Assembly (NCBI GenBank): GCA_015146655.1
Contig: VKHL01000007.1
Span: 124,001 to 188,000 of the forward strand
DNA length: 64,000 bases
Reading direction: 5' to 3'
Source: Ochromonas danica
Taxonomy: Eukaryota; Sar; Chrysophyceae; Chromulinales; Chromulinaceae
A model generated the notes under the pieces. It saw only the letters and a list, made by a program, of their open reading frames with translations, searched no databases and was not told the origin of the DNA. Below, one piece after another: positions 10,468 to 24,991 of the stretch. The position numbers were made by a program, and so were the translations under genes. Numbering within the stretch: position 1 is the stretch's first letter; each line of letters starts with the position of its first letter.

Positions 10468-13400
10468 TTAGTTATCTAGCTGAGTGAGCATAGCAACTCC
10501 TCTCTTGATCCAGTGCTTTTGCTTGTGTAGCTTCGTCATAGGCAGTCGAATGAACATGACGAAGTTGGTCGAGTGGCCGGTAGTCGACAATGTGCCTTGA
10601 CGGAAGGAGGTCTTGTAGACAGGGCACATATAGACATGTGCAGTGCCATGAGTGGAGCCTGTGTACTGCTCCGGCACTCCCTCCACCAAAGGCACATCGC
10701 TGCGCAGTTTGGGATGAAGATGTATGTAAGGCATGGCCACGAATAGTTCACGAGGATTCGACTCCGCGAGAACATGTCCTTGTGTATCCCAACGTGCTCC
10801 TTCCAAGAATAGACCACGGACAAAGGCTCCATCTTCAGGTCTCTCCTTGTCAGCTCGTTTGATCTCTCCAGGAGTCAAAATGCGGAAATCGAATTCAGCC
10901 TAAACACAAACTAGAGTGAGAACGGTACATGTTGACAAAGAGCACGCGTCATTCTCACCTTATCGATAGGGATGGCTTTCTTGCGAGCATAGTTCTGCAG
11001 AGTGCCTGTGATAAATGCTTGGGTAAAGAAGAATCCACTAATCCAGAAGACATTCGGCGCTGTTCCGCCTTCCATCCAATCGCGTAGAAAGTGCAACCTC
11101 TCAATCAAGTCAGTGACCCATGCACCAAGAGGCTTAAGTGATGGATATGCAACAGCAGCCCACAGAGCAGGCACACGACCCAAGACCATTGCATTGCCCA
11201 TCTGCTCCAATTCTGCAGACATCAGCACAAGACCTTTCAACGCCTTCTGCACTTCTTTCAAGCTAACAGAAACTTCATGAATCAGACGATTGAAGCGAAT
11301 GAGTTCTTGGGTGAGAACGGTATTCATGGACTCCTCGTAGCGCACAGGGAACATAATAAGCGCTCGTTCAATATCATATTCTGGTGGGACGCGTGCCTCG
11401 ATATCTTTGGCAAGCTCATCCAAGCTTTCGCCCCAACTCTTTCCCTCTCCACTTACTGCCCGAGGCTGTAAGCTGAGCGCAGTGCTGAGCAACGCGTTGG
11501 TTTCGGACAAAGCGCATGTAATGTTGGCATTGTCATGCAAGCCGAAGACTTCTGGTCCTTCATAATAAGGCAAGCCTCGAACATATTCTCGATGTGCTTC
11601 CAGTGAAGATGCCTCGGGAGCATAGTAGACCCCAGAAGGCGAGAAACGATAGTCATCGTCAAGGATCAAAGGATGGTAGAAGTCATCCAGGATATTCAAA
11701 ATACATCTTCGATCCTTATCATCCGTCACACGACCACCATAATTACACTCTCCCACGAGATAGGCCAGGGCAGCAAAAGGAATTGGATCTGTTGGCCGTA
11801 GATCATCCAAAAAGATGCGCAATTGGTCAATAGAAATGCGCAGATCTGGTGCAGAGAACACGTATTGAATATTCCAGCCCAAGGGGCCAAACTTCCTTCT
11901 CTCACGGACAGAAGCGTGGAAGAAGCACAAACCAAAGAGCATCTTCTTGAATTCATCTTTGCGATTGCAGCTTTCAAACCAAACGTCTTCAATCTGAGAC
12001 AACGAGCCCAACAGATTGGCACGCATGCCCTTTGGAGGCTCATTGGTCATCTTCACACCATTCTGCAGCACGAAGGCAGGGAAATGCGGAGATGGCTCAG
12101 AGGTGAGCCACAAGCGGAAGTTGGGGTGGAGTGTATCTTCCGAGAACTCCTCACAAATCTTCTCTAATGTAGGCATCCAAGAGATGGAGAGATGGCAGTT
12201 CTGCAGACAAACCCAAGTGCCCTTGTCACTTGCATCTTGAATAGCGCTCTCTGCAATAGGTCCTTGGCCCTGGCCGAGAGAAATGGCCACCAATTTATTG
12301 TTGCCATAACCCATATCATCCGCCAGTTTTAACAACTCCGTCATAGGAGCCGCTCCTGGAGTGAGAACGAAGATCAAAGGAGTGGTGCATTTAGAGTCTG
12401 CAAAGCACTCCTTCATATCGAATGGTGGGGGTTCAATGAAGCGTGTTCCCATCTTCTCAGCGATAAACTCTTGAACGGCAGGTACAACAGCATCTGGTCG
12501 AATACATCGCAGAATACAAAGTTTATGAAAGCTATCCACATGCTCTCCTACAAGTTGACTAATCAACTCCATGGGGTTGGTAGCACTAATCAATGCAGAC
12601 CACTTCGAAGCATTTGATTTGAATTGTTCTTTGAATTCCCCAAACGAATGCAACTCACAAAGTGACAGGATATCTCCCCATGCTCGATCAGGCAACCAGT
12701 CTTTGCATGGATTGACTTCGGCAAGCTCCATGGAAGTGGAGCCTTGCAAGAAGAAGCGCATATCATGAGGTTCCAAAGTTTTCTGTCCTATCATAATCTT
12801 GGTCGTCAACAAGAAGGAAAACAAAAGCTTGTCTTTCTCAAACAATGAACGACAAACATTGCGATAGAGAATATATGTGAAGCAGTCGTTCAAATTGCGC
12901 AAACGATCTTCCAGATGTTTTGCTTTCTCAGCCTGCTCGATGGACATCTCGTAGAGAGAGATATACCAATCCAAGGAGTATTGATACATGGGGTCCACTG
13001 AAGCTAAATCAGCAATACAGAAGAACAACTGCGAGGCTTGGAAAGCCACAGGAATATAACCTTGACGTACTTTCAAAATACGTGTTTGTGTTTGTTCCGC
13101 AATTTTGACCTTCTCTTGAATAACATTTGATGTCTTCTTTGAGTCGGCCAGAGTGTCAATCAAAACTTCATCGTCCAAAATATTTCCCTTGGCATTCTTT
13201 AACAAAAACAAGATCTTATCCTCGATCTCCTTCAATTGTCTTTGATTCTCTGCATCTTCAATAATCAACTGCTGGCGCTGCATTTCTAATTCCTTTTGTT
13301 CCATTGCTACGACTCGGCCAAGCATCTGATCTTGCAGTCCATCCGCCGTGGCCATGAAATTGAGCAAGTTCACCTTTACGCATAGCTCAGGTGGATAATG

Positions 13401-16400
13401 TGGATTACGCAACTTGGTGGTGATATAGAGACGGAAATTCTTGTCGTATTCAATAGTGGAGTCACCCAATCGAATGGTTGCCACGCCTCCTGTGACGACA
13501 ATCTGCTTCAAGAGAATAGGCTCCAGGATAGGATCCAAGGATTCGGGCACATTTTCCAACAGAACTGGATTACCAAATTGCACGGCATTCTCAACAGTAC
13601 GCACAAAGTTGCCTTGATTCTGTTTGACAACCTTCAGTTGACTATGTTCTTCCATCTTCTTCACCCATTTATTAGCTTGGCCCTGAGGGTCGATCATTAA
13701 AGGCCATCGATTGCTGCGGAAAAGCATAATAGCATTTTCCACAGAGAAAGCATCATTTGGAAGACGATTAATGACCCAAGAGCGAATGGTCACTTGATTG
13801 CCCAGAGTATCTTTCAATCGGAATCCCTCCGAGCAGGGAATCTTCTTCTCTGTTAAGAGATGAGACCATTGCTTGATCGCGTCTTCTCGATAGGAGGTAA
13901 TGAAAGCTCCTAAATAGGCAATGACACCAGCAGACAGGACGATATCGCCTGTGACGTTATTGTACGTCTCCGCCAAGGTCTTGCTCATCTCTGTCCAACG
14001 AGCTTTCTCTCCTCCTAGACCTTTAATCAAAGCATCAGCACGGCGAAGCTTAGCTTCACAATCTTCCACTTGATTCTTTAATGACATCTTCTTGTCTTCA
14101 GCAGCTTTCAAAGCAGCTTCCAACTCAGCCACCTTGTCCATGACTTCTTTCAGTGCCGCTTGCTTGGCTGCAAGATTCTCTTGAGCTTCTTTCAGCGTTG
14201 CTTCAGCTTCTTTCAATGCAGCTCGCTTTGGTGCCACAACACGCGCAACGCGATCATACTTGACCATGGCATGCACCCATTTTGCCAATCCCGCAGCCGC
14301 CATCGACCCTTTCTTGGCTACAACCTCAGGATCAAACTCGGGGTCATCAGTAAATGTCCTTGCTTTGTTGACCACTTCTGACTCCATGTTATCACGATCA
14401 TATGTCTCGAGACGCTGTAAGAAGCGTGGATCATTGAGGAGTTCTTTGGTAGCAGGTCCCCAGTAAGGGTCAATACGAGGATCTCCATCCTTCACCTTCT
14501 TGTCAGGTTTCACCCCCAACATAATACAAATCGAAGCCATCGTCATCTTAATAGCATTGGATGGTTTCTTCATAGCCTTCATCTCAACGATATCTTTCTT
14601 GTCTAATGATCGCACAGCCCTCTCGGCAGCTTCAAGTGCAGGAATTGCTTCTGCAAGATCATTCTCGCAAGAAACCTTGAGGTCATTGGCTTCCTTCGCT
14701 TGAGCATTACATTTCCGTGCTTCAGCCTCCACAATAGTGCTTTGCTCATTTGCAATAGCTCGATCTTCAGTGATCTTCACGAGCAAAGCATCTGTAGCGA
14801 TAGTGGCTTCCTTGAGCTTTGGCTGCAAATCTTCCAAATATGCTTGCATGTCATTGACTTGGTTGGCAGTTTCTAGAAGCTTTGAAAGACCATTATCATA
14901 TCTTGCTTTCGCGTCAAAGACTTCTTGTCGTTGGACGGATAAGAGGTTCTTGAAGGTATTGATGAGCTCCAAGTAAGAGGTAGGCGTGACATAATAGTGT
15001 CTACCCATCTCAGCCAGATAGCGTCTAGAGAGAGTGACGACACGCTGTTGCATATCAACACAGACATCGACAACACCAGATTTCACACGTTGATCTAACT
15101 CAACATTGGCCAAGAAAAAGTTGGCAACGCTGCGAAGAGCTTCTTCGGGCCATTCAGTGAACCAATCAATTGTGCAACAGTTCACCAACGATGGGAACAT
15201 ACGCAATCTGGTACGGAAAGACTCGCCAATAGGAGATAAACATAAGACAAGATGTAAGTTAGTTCGTACCCGACTGACAAAGAAGTTATAGACTTCAGCT
15301 GGAATACCAGGATTTACTCCTGCTTCTTGGCAAGGTTTACTCAATGCTTCCATCATAGCAGACATTTCTTCCGCATTGAATAAGTTCGCAACTTCACCTG
15401 TATTGAGGATACCATTGATATCTTCCAAGAAAGTCTCCTTGACAATCTGCGTGTCATCCATCATGAAAACGGTGGGTTTGTTCAGCACACCAGCTTTGTT
15501 CATCATGGCTTTAATGTCTTCTCTCCATTCATTCATACCATAGCTTTTCGTAATTTCAATTGTAAACAGAGTGAAGTCAGCAATAGAGACGGCTAAGGTT
15601 GTCAATGACTTTCTACCAGATCCACCGACACCAACGAGCAAAGCATTTCCATAAGGTTGATTGATAATACGAGAAATACGAGCAATATGCTCGATGGCAC
15701 TGTCGAAGAGAACAAGATTCATAGGCTTGGTAGTCATTTGATTGTAGTCTTCTAAGTAATCACCCATAATCTTGTCTAAGTTAGATCTGTCCACAAGTTC
15801 GGAATAAGGTTTACTAGCTGATTTAGGATCTGCGAAGTTACAGAAGATAATGGAAGCATGCTCTCCTTTAATCTTCATATAATCTAATCCATAGAGATCC
15901 TTGACAGTATTCGCAATCAAGGTCTTAAACCATTGCCGATCTTGATCATCAATAAGACGATCATGGAAGACACGCATGCATTCATGTGACCAAAGACGGA
16001 CAAATTGGTCCTTCTCTTTGATTTGGTTCGCATCTCCCATCAAGATACCTTGAAAGACTTTAGAGAGATCTCTTAAATTAAAAGTATAATGACTTTTCGC
16101 TGGTGTGGGGAGGAGGCTGGAGGCGATACTGTTGTAGATCGTCAAAGTCGCCTGCACGGCTGCGACGGACAATTGCTTCACTGGATTGGTAAACCCTTGG
16201 TTTAGCTTCCAATCCAAGATCGTGCCAAACACACGAGCTAAAGACTCGTTGCTGAAGTTCACAAAGTTTATTAAATTGAAGTGTCGAACATAGCGTTGAG
16301 TAATTCTTGTTCTGCCACCGCCTGGTGGACCCATAGCAGCACAAAATTGAATATCAACCAATCGTCTGAACTCATTCTCTTTGCGATCATACCATCCACG

Positions 16401-19400
16401 ATGGTCCATCCATTGTCGAAGGATCTCGATAGGAGGTTGAGCACCATATTCTTCCTTAGCGGGCATGTTCAAGTCATCAACAAAGATCACAGTCGTCATG
16501 CCAAGTGGTGGACCAATCACCCCTTTCCTTCTCTTATCCAACTTACTATCGATAAGATCTTGAGTCTGATTAGCACTGGTTTGTGCTGAGAAAGTGAGAA
16601 AGATAGAATTGAACTGTGAAGGCATGCCTGAAAGCAGCTTGTTCTTCACGGAGACTGATTTACCAGTTCCCGTGTCACCCGTGCACAAGACATGATAGCC
16701 TTTACGCAACAGCTTCTCCAACAACCATTCATTACGTATGGTATCGATGGTAGGGACGACAATGGAATTGAAGGTTGCATCTTTGGGAATCTTGAAGACT
16801 GGTTGACCATCTAACCAATTGTACCACTTCGCAGTCTTGGCATCAAAGAGGTAGTCGTAGACTAAGCCTTCTTCTGGGATTGGTACAATCGAACGACGAC
16901 TTTCATCAGGAACATAATCAGGATTCTTGATCTTAAAATCGGTGTACTCTTCAACCGTGTAGATTTCTCCACGCAAGATCTCCCTCAGATAGCGATCGAA
17001 GAGAACGCGTCCATCGCCATCGATACAAGCACCAACAGTCCAGCAGACGGAATAGAGAAAAGATCCTTCAATAGCTTTCACCATGTCAGAAGCCACTCCA
17101 TCATCAAAATCCAGCATACATCGCATTAACCGCGTCAACGAAAAGATTAATTCCTGTGCTGCCATGGGGGTTGGCATCTTACAATGCTTGATGACAAGGT
17201 AACTGATAATAGGGTAAATCCAGTCAAAGAGACCAGAAAGATACTCCAGATGTTCTTGAATATTGGCAGGCAGAAACTTCAACCAAACATTACGAATAGC
17301 ACACCAACCAATATTGCGTGTCTCACAAAAGATCATACCAACACGTGAGACTGTAGCAGGTGAAGCTTGTTCCAAGTCTTCAGCCTCGAAGAACATAGTC
17401 ATGGGATCGCTCATCTTGATGATCTCACCTGAGTTTAGACAGAGCTTTTTATTATCATCCAAGACTGTGTTCATGTTTTCAATCCACACCGCATCTACAG
17501 GTCCATCAAACATCATCCATTTGCGATCTGGGCTTGTATCTTTCGCACATTTGCGGAAGATGACTGCAAGAATACCTTCCACAAACTCATGTGTGTTCAG
17601 ATCGAAGAGACCATAAAGTTGCTGAGAAGTGACAGATTTGGGGTTGATTGTGTGGATCTGAACCTTGACGAATTGTTCCGAGCCATCAACACAAGCTTTG
17701 GTCATCGCCTTGGCCAGGTTATGCACAGTGGCAGTCTTGCCAGAGCAAGTCTGTCCGACAATCATTACACCATGTCGCACCATGACCATCTCGTAGAGTT
17801 GAATAGTCTTGTTGACATACTCTGGCTTGCTCTCCAGATAGTACATGTAATCAGGTGCAACTTCAATGCCAGACTCACAAGTTGATCGCAGACATTCTGT
17901 GAGAACGCCATAGTCTGGCTTGGGCAGTATCACGCCAGGAAATAAATCAGACGTGATGCCTCTGAACAATGGCAGATCTTCCACCAAGAACTTGGCCAAG
18001 TTGACGTCGTTAATGGATCTCAGGACAATCTTCGCCTCGTCCCACTGTGGATCATCTCCCAGCATTTGTCGGAGATTACCAGCTGCAATGAGAATGGAAT
18101 TGACAGCTCTCATTCCATAGTCATAGTGCTTCTGAGAAGAAAGTTGCTCGGAGGAAAGTTGCAAGACACGAACAATCTTCTGCGCGTTCTCACGAGCATT
18201 TTCAAAACCAAATGAATATAAACGAATCTCACCAATCATTGCATAATCAGGAACCATCATTGCACAAGGACGGAAGAGAGCTTTGAGATTGTCGGGTAAC
18301 TCTACAGAGACAACGAGGCATGGTTAAGACAAGCTAAAGAGAAAATGCAGGGGATAAAGGCACAAACCTGCTCGACCAGCATAGCCAGGATTCATGGTAA
18401 TGAAAACATTACAGTTTTGGTTGAGTTTCATGTATGTGCCTTCGAAATGGAACATTTCTTTGTTCTCTCTCTTGGCTTGGTTAATGACAAGAATTTGCTG
18501 TGCAATGACTGACAACACTTCGATATTGATACGATTGAACTCGTCGAAACAGCACCATGAACCACATCCAGCCAGACCTTTGAAGAATTTGGCCATTGCT
18601 TGATAGTCTAAACCATCTGAACAGTTGAACACAACGCAATGGATCGCCACCGCCTTACTCAAATCTATTCCGTTCACACGCGGTCATTCAGTTATTAAGC
18701 AAGAAGCAAGTGCACTACCATCGACAACACTTACCTTTGACAGTTTCTGTCTTGCCAGTACCTGCAGGTCCTTCAGGAGCACCACCATAAAGTAAATCTA
18801 CCGCTCCAATCATGGTACGATAACAACGATCCGTGAGCGCAGTGATCACAAGTCTCATGGTGTTGCCAAGATATTCATAACCATAGAGACAACGAGCATT
18901 TACAATACGAGCAACCATCGTCTTCTGACCTTTCTTACAAGCTTGACCATCTTTCCAAGCATCTTCCCAATAATATCTCAATTGAGACATCCACTCAAAA
19001 TCAACAACATCCGTGATACCCAGCTCAACCATCTTGGCCACTACATCACGATTATGTACATCAATGGTCGTGAGAGCTCCTAATGTCTTTCTTTCTAGCT
19101 TACTCAGCTTGCCTCGGACCAGAGCAACCATGTCTTTCAGCTGGCTATCGAATTTGTTATTGCTTTCAATGAGATGTCTTCCTCCACCAGCCATGAGAGC
19201 AGCAGTGACTTCGGAGGTCCAATAGACACAAGAAACCCCAAGAATGATCTGTGCTGCCCAGTTTAATATCCACTGCTTACGAGGAATGGTGGGGTATTCC
19301 GCCAAAGCTGCCACAGTCAAAGTGCGAATAGAATCCCATTGGATGGCCTCAATCTCAAGCAACCATTTCTCCACATTACCCTTGTTAGCACCAGTTTCTG

Positions 19401-22400
19401 GGTCTACCATACGATCCAATTTGATTTCTTCTCCTTCTGCAGAGATAATCTGAGAGATCTTCAAGTCGGATTCAAACTTAACACGATTGATTCCTTCAAA
19501 GCATTTGCCTAAATGAGGCTGGACAGCCATGGGGTCCTTGGTTTGTGATAAGATCTCCAACAATTCATCGTTAGATAAGAAGAAGAATCGAGGGAAGTAA
19601 AGTCGTTTCATTTCCAAGTAGTCGTTCAACCCTTTTGTGATCTCTTCCAACTTCTGATTGGCTTTCTTGAATTTGTCTTCAAGACGTTTATCAGGGTCTG
19701 CCACAGTCATAAAGTTGGCATCTTGGCTGGTCTCAGACATAGTCTTTCTCCACAATTGATCGACACCTTGGAAGCGCCTGGCTTCAGTTGGCAACTGTCG
19801 CATGATATCTTCTGATCCAAAGATAGGCTCCAGATACATCCAAGTGCGCTGGCAGCCAACCAACTCATCTAACATGGCTTGTGCGTATTTCAAACGATGT
19901 TCCCAGTCCTTGCATTCTTTCTCGATTGGACGGATGTATGGAGATCCACGCATGGTTTGTGTTTTCACGATATGATCATCCAATGAAGTGATGATATCAT
20001 CAATGCCACCCACCACAAAGGTCCCAGTTTCCTTGTAGGCCTTCACTTCAAATTCAATGGTCTTCCACTCCTTCTTCATCGATTCCAAGCTCTTTTCTAA
20101 GTTGTACTCCTTTTCTGCTGCTACGGTAACTTCTTGAATAGCTTCAATATGGCCTGCAGCGTCAAGATCGAGCAGACTTTGCAAGGTCAAGTCTTCTTGA
20201 GGGTCGATCGTCTTGCCCAGCAATTCACTCAACACCTCCCAGTGACGAGGCTTCAAAGCCTTGGAGGCAAGTGATTGAATAACAGGCATGTTCTTGCGGA
20301 ACTCAGTCGTTTCTTCGCGCAACTTCATCGCACATGCCGCTGCCCCGGGCAATTCTTCTTCCAACCCCTTCGCCAGTTTATACGAAGTTTTCCACCACTC
20401 TGTGACTGCTTCTTCGATCTTGTTACCATCCAACTCCTTGAAGTCTCCATTCAACCAATCATTCTTGGAGTTATGAAAGTCAGAGACCATGTTCCAAAGC
20501 TTGTATACTGGTTGTAATTCTTCTTCGTATTTGTCGAGGGAATAATAGTCAGTTGGCGCGAAGCCAAAGACTTTCTCTCTCATATTGAAGTCCTCGCCCT
20601 TTAGCTTGGCATCTTGGATACTATCCATCAGGGCATTAATTCGTTCAACGATCTTCTCCTTGTCCGAGTAGTCGTCCAAAACAAGACCATTCTTCACTTC
20701 AACGCCCAAGTTCTCAATGACTTTCTCGAATTGCTCTTTTTGAAGTGCTAATCGATCCATCATACGAATTTTGTCCGCTTCTAAAGCAATTTCGACTTCT
20801 TTGCCACAGTATTCTACCTTAGAAGGATATTCCAGAGTCGACCAAGACAATCCCATATCCTCAATAGGCAAGAGAATGCTGTATCTGTCGAGAAGACGCA
20901 ACATACCACGGGTATCTTCCACAGACTTCTTCAAGTCATTCACAGTAGCTTTCGACTTTTCAATAAAATCACGCAGATCAGCAAGCTGCTTCTCATTGGC
21001 AGGCTTCTCTGCAATACGATCCAAGATTAGATTGTACTGGTCGATAATGGCGATGTTGTTCTGTCTGGCTTCATTGATTAACAACTGTGCTAAACCATCA
21101 CGCAATTCTTTAGCACGTTGATAAAGTAAAGAGTTGATAGCTTCCGTGGAGAGGCGAACCAGCTTAAAGTTCTCCACGGAGTAGCTCAGATCCACCAAGT
21201 CCGTCATGGCACGGTTCAACTTCACCAATTCACGAGCATAATCAGCTGCAGTGGGAGGAGGATCAGAACTCATAAAGGTCTCCAAATAGTCATTGACATC
21301 TTCTGCCATCAACCAAGCATACTCATTGTAAATCTTGCAGAGTTTCTGCGGAGCCATCATGGCCTTGTTGAGACGGTCGATTATGGTGGCCTTGGTGCGT
21401 CTCACTGCTGCATCAACATCAGCATAGAGAGGATCTCCAGCCCCCATGTTAAAGATTGTTCGAGGCTCCAGGATTAATAAGCTCATTGTATCCTTGTCAA
21501 AGGATGTGAAAGAACGCAACGCTATGACCATCTTATCGATCAGCTGTGAGAAGCAAACGTGGATATCCTCCAAAGAAGGTTCTAATATAATGCGATCATT
21601 CGACAAGACAAGCTCAACGTGGAAGAGAGGAAGAGAAGGGCTTAGCGGGAAGGTGGTCTCTGTCCTTCGCGGCAAAAGCCACTGTCTCCACCTACCACCC
21701 TCAACTCCGCTTTCCTCCTCATCACTTCCCTCGCCGCCTATACTGTCTTCTTCATGAAACGACGATACCGACTCGATATTCTTGCTAACAGTTGAGCGTA
21801 GCATTCCATGGATCTCATTGACGTTGGTATGCTCAATCACAATATCCTGCCATGTTTGCAATGACGACAACAGAATACCCCGCATGAAGGTCGCTAACTT
21901 CATATCCAAAACACGAAACAATTTATAAAGAGCACCATTACGGAAAATCTGCAAATTGGATTGAAAAAAGTCAAAAACATCTTGAACACAATCCATGAAC
22001 TGATCCATGAAACCTCGATAGAAGTCTCTTTGCATTAACTTCATTGTCTCTTCTAACTTCTCCGTTTGTCGGTCACGAAAATCTTTTAATGTACATGGTA
22101 GTTGTAGACTAGCCATGGTTTTGTCGAAGAAATTGTAGTTCTGGAAGGTCTGAACCCATTTGTTGTGAAGCCAACGATGCACCGCGAGAACCTCACGAGT
22201 TGAGGAATAATGCAAGTTCTCAATGCGTTGGATACGTTCGTAATAAGGATAATCGGGACAATATACTTTTCCTTTCAAAGGTACAGGGGCAGGGGGTGGG
22301 GGAGGCGGAAGTCGTAGTTCCTGGCAGCGGGCGATCATTTCCTCTTTCTTGTACGGTCCCACCAATTTGCTCTTCAGCACAGTGCGTTTCATAGTACGCG

Positions 22401-23187
22401 TATAGAAATGAATAATATCAGCTGTAAGATGCCGAAGTACTTTGCCAATGCGAGTGGTTGGGTCAGGGAAGGGCACGAAAGAAGGCAATCCATCCACAAT
22501 ACGTTCATGGATCTGCTTAATACTCTCCTTGCGAATAATCCTAATCTCATGGTTAGGCTGTTGCTCAACAAAGTAATCTAGACGCAATATACGCTTAGCT
22601 TCTTCACGAGCATCTTCTGCTAATTGACGTCTTCGATGGAATTGTTGATTATCTTCCATATCAAATTGTAAATTCAATCTCTTCACTGTTTTGGTGATAC
22701 CATCAGGTAAGAAATGAACAATAAATTCATCTAATAAGGCATCATATCCTTTGACCGCCACAGGTCTCCATATCCAGGAGCCGCCATGATAATACGGCGC
22801 TTGGCCCTTCGACCCCGTAGCTAGCCATTCCTCAGGCGTGCGATCACTTTCCTCCAGCTCCACATTATCAAACATTTCTAAGGGTAGCTTGGACTGGTCA
22901 ATCTTAAGATACTCTGGGTCGCGCATGAGTTCTTCAGCAGTGAGCTCCCGTGCCACCACTACCTTGACACCAGCAGCAGTGTTGGCATTGTGTAGACCTG
23001 CTTTCTGGGTGGGTGAGGACGACGAGGGTTTTTCTTCATCAAGGGGTAGGTCATAATTATCGTCATAAAAGACATTTTCTAGTGTCTTCTTAATGGGTAG
23101 GATGACTTCTCCGGGATAAGGACGCACAGGCGGGCGCTTCGTGGTCTTGACGAGACGAGGAATGACCACTTTCTCCTTTTTTGTCAT
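10468..23187 (-). CDS. Axonemal inner-arm dynein heavy chain (DNAH1/3/7/12 class)
   Basis: Motor subunit of a single-headed inner dynein arm. Exons: 23187-18735, 18664-18368, 18301-10959, 10899-10468; introns of 70, 66 and 59 nt; 4174 aa after splicing. The N-terminal 1450 residues form the tail/linker. Walker A motifs of AAA1-4 are readable in order: GPAGTGKTE (split from the rest of AAA1 by intron 1, about residue 1475), GQTCSGKT (about 1766), GDTGTGKS (about 2125), GVGGSGRKS (about 2490). A heptad-rich stalk with a microtubule-binding tip follows (around [19 protein letters not shown] onwards), then AAA5-6 and the C-terminal domain with [32 protein letters not shown] and the terminal HWIKRGVA. 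The [11 protein letters not shown] tail pattern and 4.2-kb residue length match the single-headed inner-arm group rather than outer-arm or cytoplasmic dynein. AAA4 has Arg-Lys in place of the usual GK-S/T, common in this group. It implies a motile flagellum. Confidence 0.96.
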
Positions 23188-23633
23188 TCCAAAATATAAG
23201 AGATAAATAAAGAGAACAGCACAATAAAGTGATCAAGCGTAGAAACACTTCAATAGTTCTTGTTCAATTGACACGGTTTGATGAAGGAATTCAATTAAAT
23301 GGAAATCGTTGCTCAGATCAGTTGCTGCAGCAGCGCAGGGCACAGACTTTGTGCTGACCGTTTCGCCCCGTCCCCACTCAAATAATAATATTTCCATGTC
23401 ATTTCTATGTCAGTAAGCTGGTCTACAGTATAGCAGGTCTGTGGATGTTGCGGCATTTGTCTAGGTAGGATAAGGCTAATGATAAGAGAGAGATTATGCT
23501 AAGGTTTAGTTTATCACGTCCCTCTCAGCGATGCCTATGTTACAAGCAGTTCGGAAGTCGATCTGAAAGCGTTACTGTAGTACTACCAGACTAAATTGAA
23601 CTGTCACCTAACCCACTACAAACATTATATGCT
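23188..23633. other. Intergenic region upstream of the dynein gene
   Basis: About 450 bp between the dynein start and the 3' end of the START-domain gene, both on the minus strand. No open frame of note and no repeat; it should contain the dynein promoter and the START-gene terminator. Confidence 0.4.
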
Positions 23634-24890
23634 CTACCAGCAAAACAGTCGACTGTCGGGTTGAAACCTTCCCTTCTTGGCAAGACGTTGGAAGGTATTT
23701 AGTGTTGAAGATGGCCAGTATCTAAGACATGCAATGATGAGATGACGAAGAAAGAAGGCTAAGACGATACCTCCTCACCTTTGCATGTAGTTGATGAACC
23801 ACGAAGAAATCGATCCTCGGCTATCCACCATGCTTTCCACCTCTAACAAGGTTTTCCCTTTGAGCAACGCTCCACGAACTCCAGCGGAAGAGGTGTCAAG
23901 CACGTTAGTGAAAGACCTGCTCTGGCTGCAGAAACCATCAGCATCAATCTGTTCAGCCTCAGGGACTGGCTCTTCAGACCTGACAAAACCATTGTCATGG
24001 GACTCCTTTGCCTTCTTGTCTTTCTTATTGATGATGATATCCCCCGCTTTCGCAAAGAATGCTTTCGCCTTGCTTCCTAAAGTCTTGTGCCAGGGAATGG
24101 ATCGCTTGGCCGCTGACTGTTCAGTGAATGAAGGAGCCGTGGGAGACACAACATCTTTTCTTGGGTCTGCAGAACAGCTATCTTCTTCTTCTTCTTCTTC
24201 TTCTTCATTGATAACAGTAAACCTCCACATGGTGAAAGGCGAGAAAGCTCGAATCATGCCTGGCAGCTCAGGTACGCGGTCATCCTCCACACTGTGGTAG
24301 GAAATAGTGATCTGTTTCTGATCCGGATTCACTAAGAATCGCCTTCTTAAGAGGATATCTCTGGGTGTTATGGGCCATGGAAGACGCAGGATCTGATAGA
24401 TGTGGTCGATGAAGGGCTCCTCCTGCTTGGTGATGGGATTGGACACAGGCAGCCTCTCCACATACTTCAGCACATGCACCCACTCTAGACTCTGGCTGAC
24501 GTTGACGAAGGGTCCTAACACATCGCTGATGTGGAGATCAATGGCCATCACTCCTCGGAAGCCCAGCAGCTTGGACCCCACGATTTGTCGAGAGAAGGTG
24601 TCCACGCCGTCCAGCTGGCCCACGAATGTCCAATTGGCATTTGCCCTCTCTAAGTGCCTTTCAATATTAATCCGACCATTTGGCATGAGCACTGCGGGGT
24701 CGATAGCAGCGGCTGCCTCCTCATCTCCGGGCAGAGGCGGCACGGAGTCCAGAGGCAACACTGAATTGGTTGACAGGGACCAGAATGGCTTAAGTAAGAC
24801 CAAACCAAAGCAAAGCACACATAACAGACCCAGGAAGACTAAAGCAGACATCATACGGTCAGAACCGTGTGAAGCCCTCACTCTCATCAA
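23634..24890 (-). CDS. Membrane-anchored START-domain lipid-binding protein
   Basis: Probable lipid-transfer or lipid-sensing protein. Exon 1 is 24890-23779 and ends CAAAG|GTGAGG; a 57-nt intron (23778-23722) leads to exon 2, 23721-23634, which adds a C-terminus typical of START domains (INYMQR followed by YWPSSTLNTFQRL), total 400 aa. N-terminal hydrophobic helix at about 14-34 (ALVFLGLLCVLCFGLVLL) is a membrane anchor or uncleaved signal. START landmarks: WTFVGQLDGVDTFSR (about 91), FPxxP-like IYQILRLPWPITPRD, and ISYHSVED. An acidic run of eight Glu and a Lys-rich 110-residue insert separate the core beta-sheet from the C-terminal helix, which is unusual. The start is the first Met of a cluster. 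It is divergent from the neighbouring plus-strand gene with only 101 bp between ATGs. Confidence 0.85.
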
Positions 24891-24991
24891 ATCACTCTTT
24901 GAAGGGAATTACACAATTCAACCAACGCGCTTTTATCTAAAGAGAAACTGTTTCTCTCTTCGGATGGAAGAGAAACAACAAGACAGCAGCG

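Noticed and set aside
21600-21720. Possible unspliced intron in dynein exon 1 (GTAGGT near [13 protein letters not shown])
   Set aside because: The only nearby acceptor would shift the frame into a stop; the segment is open and can be a loop insertion.
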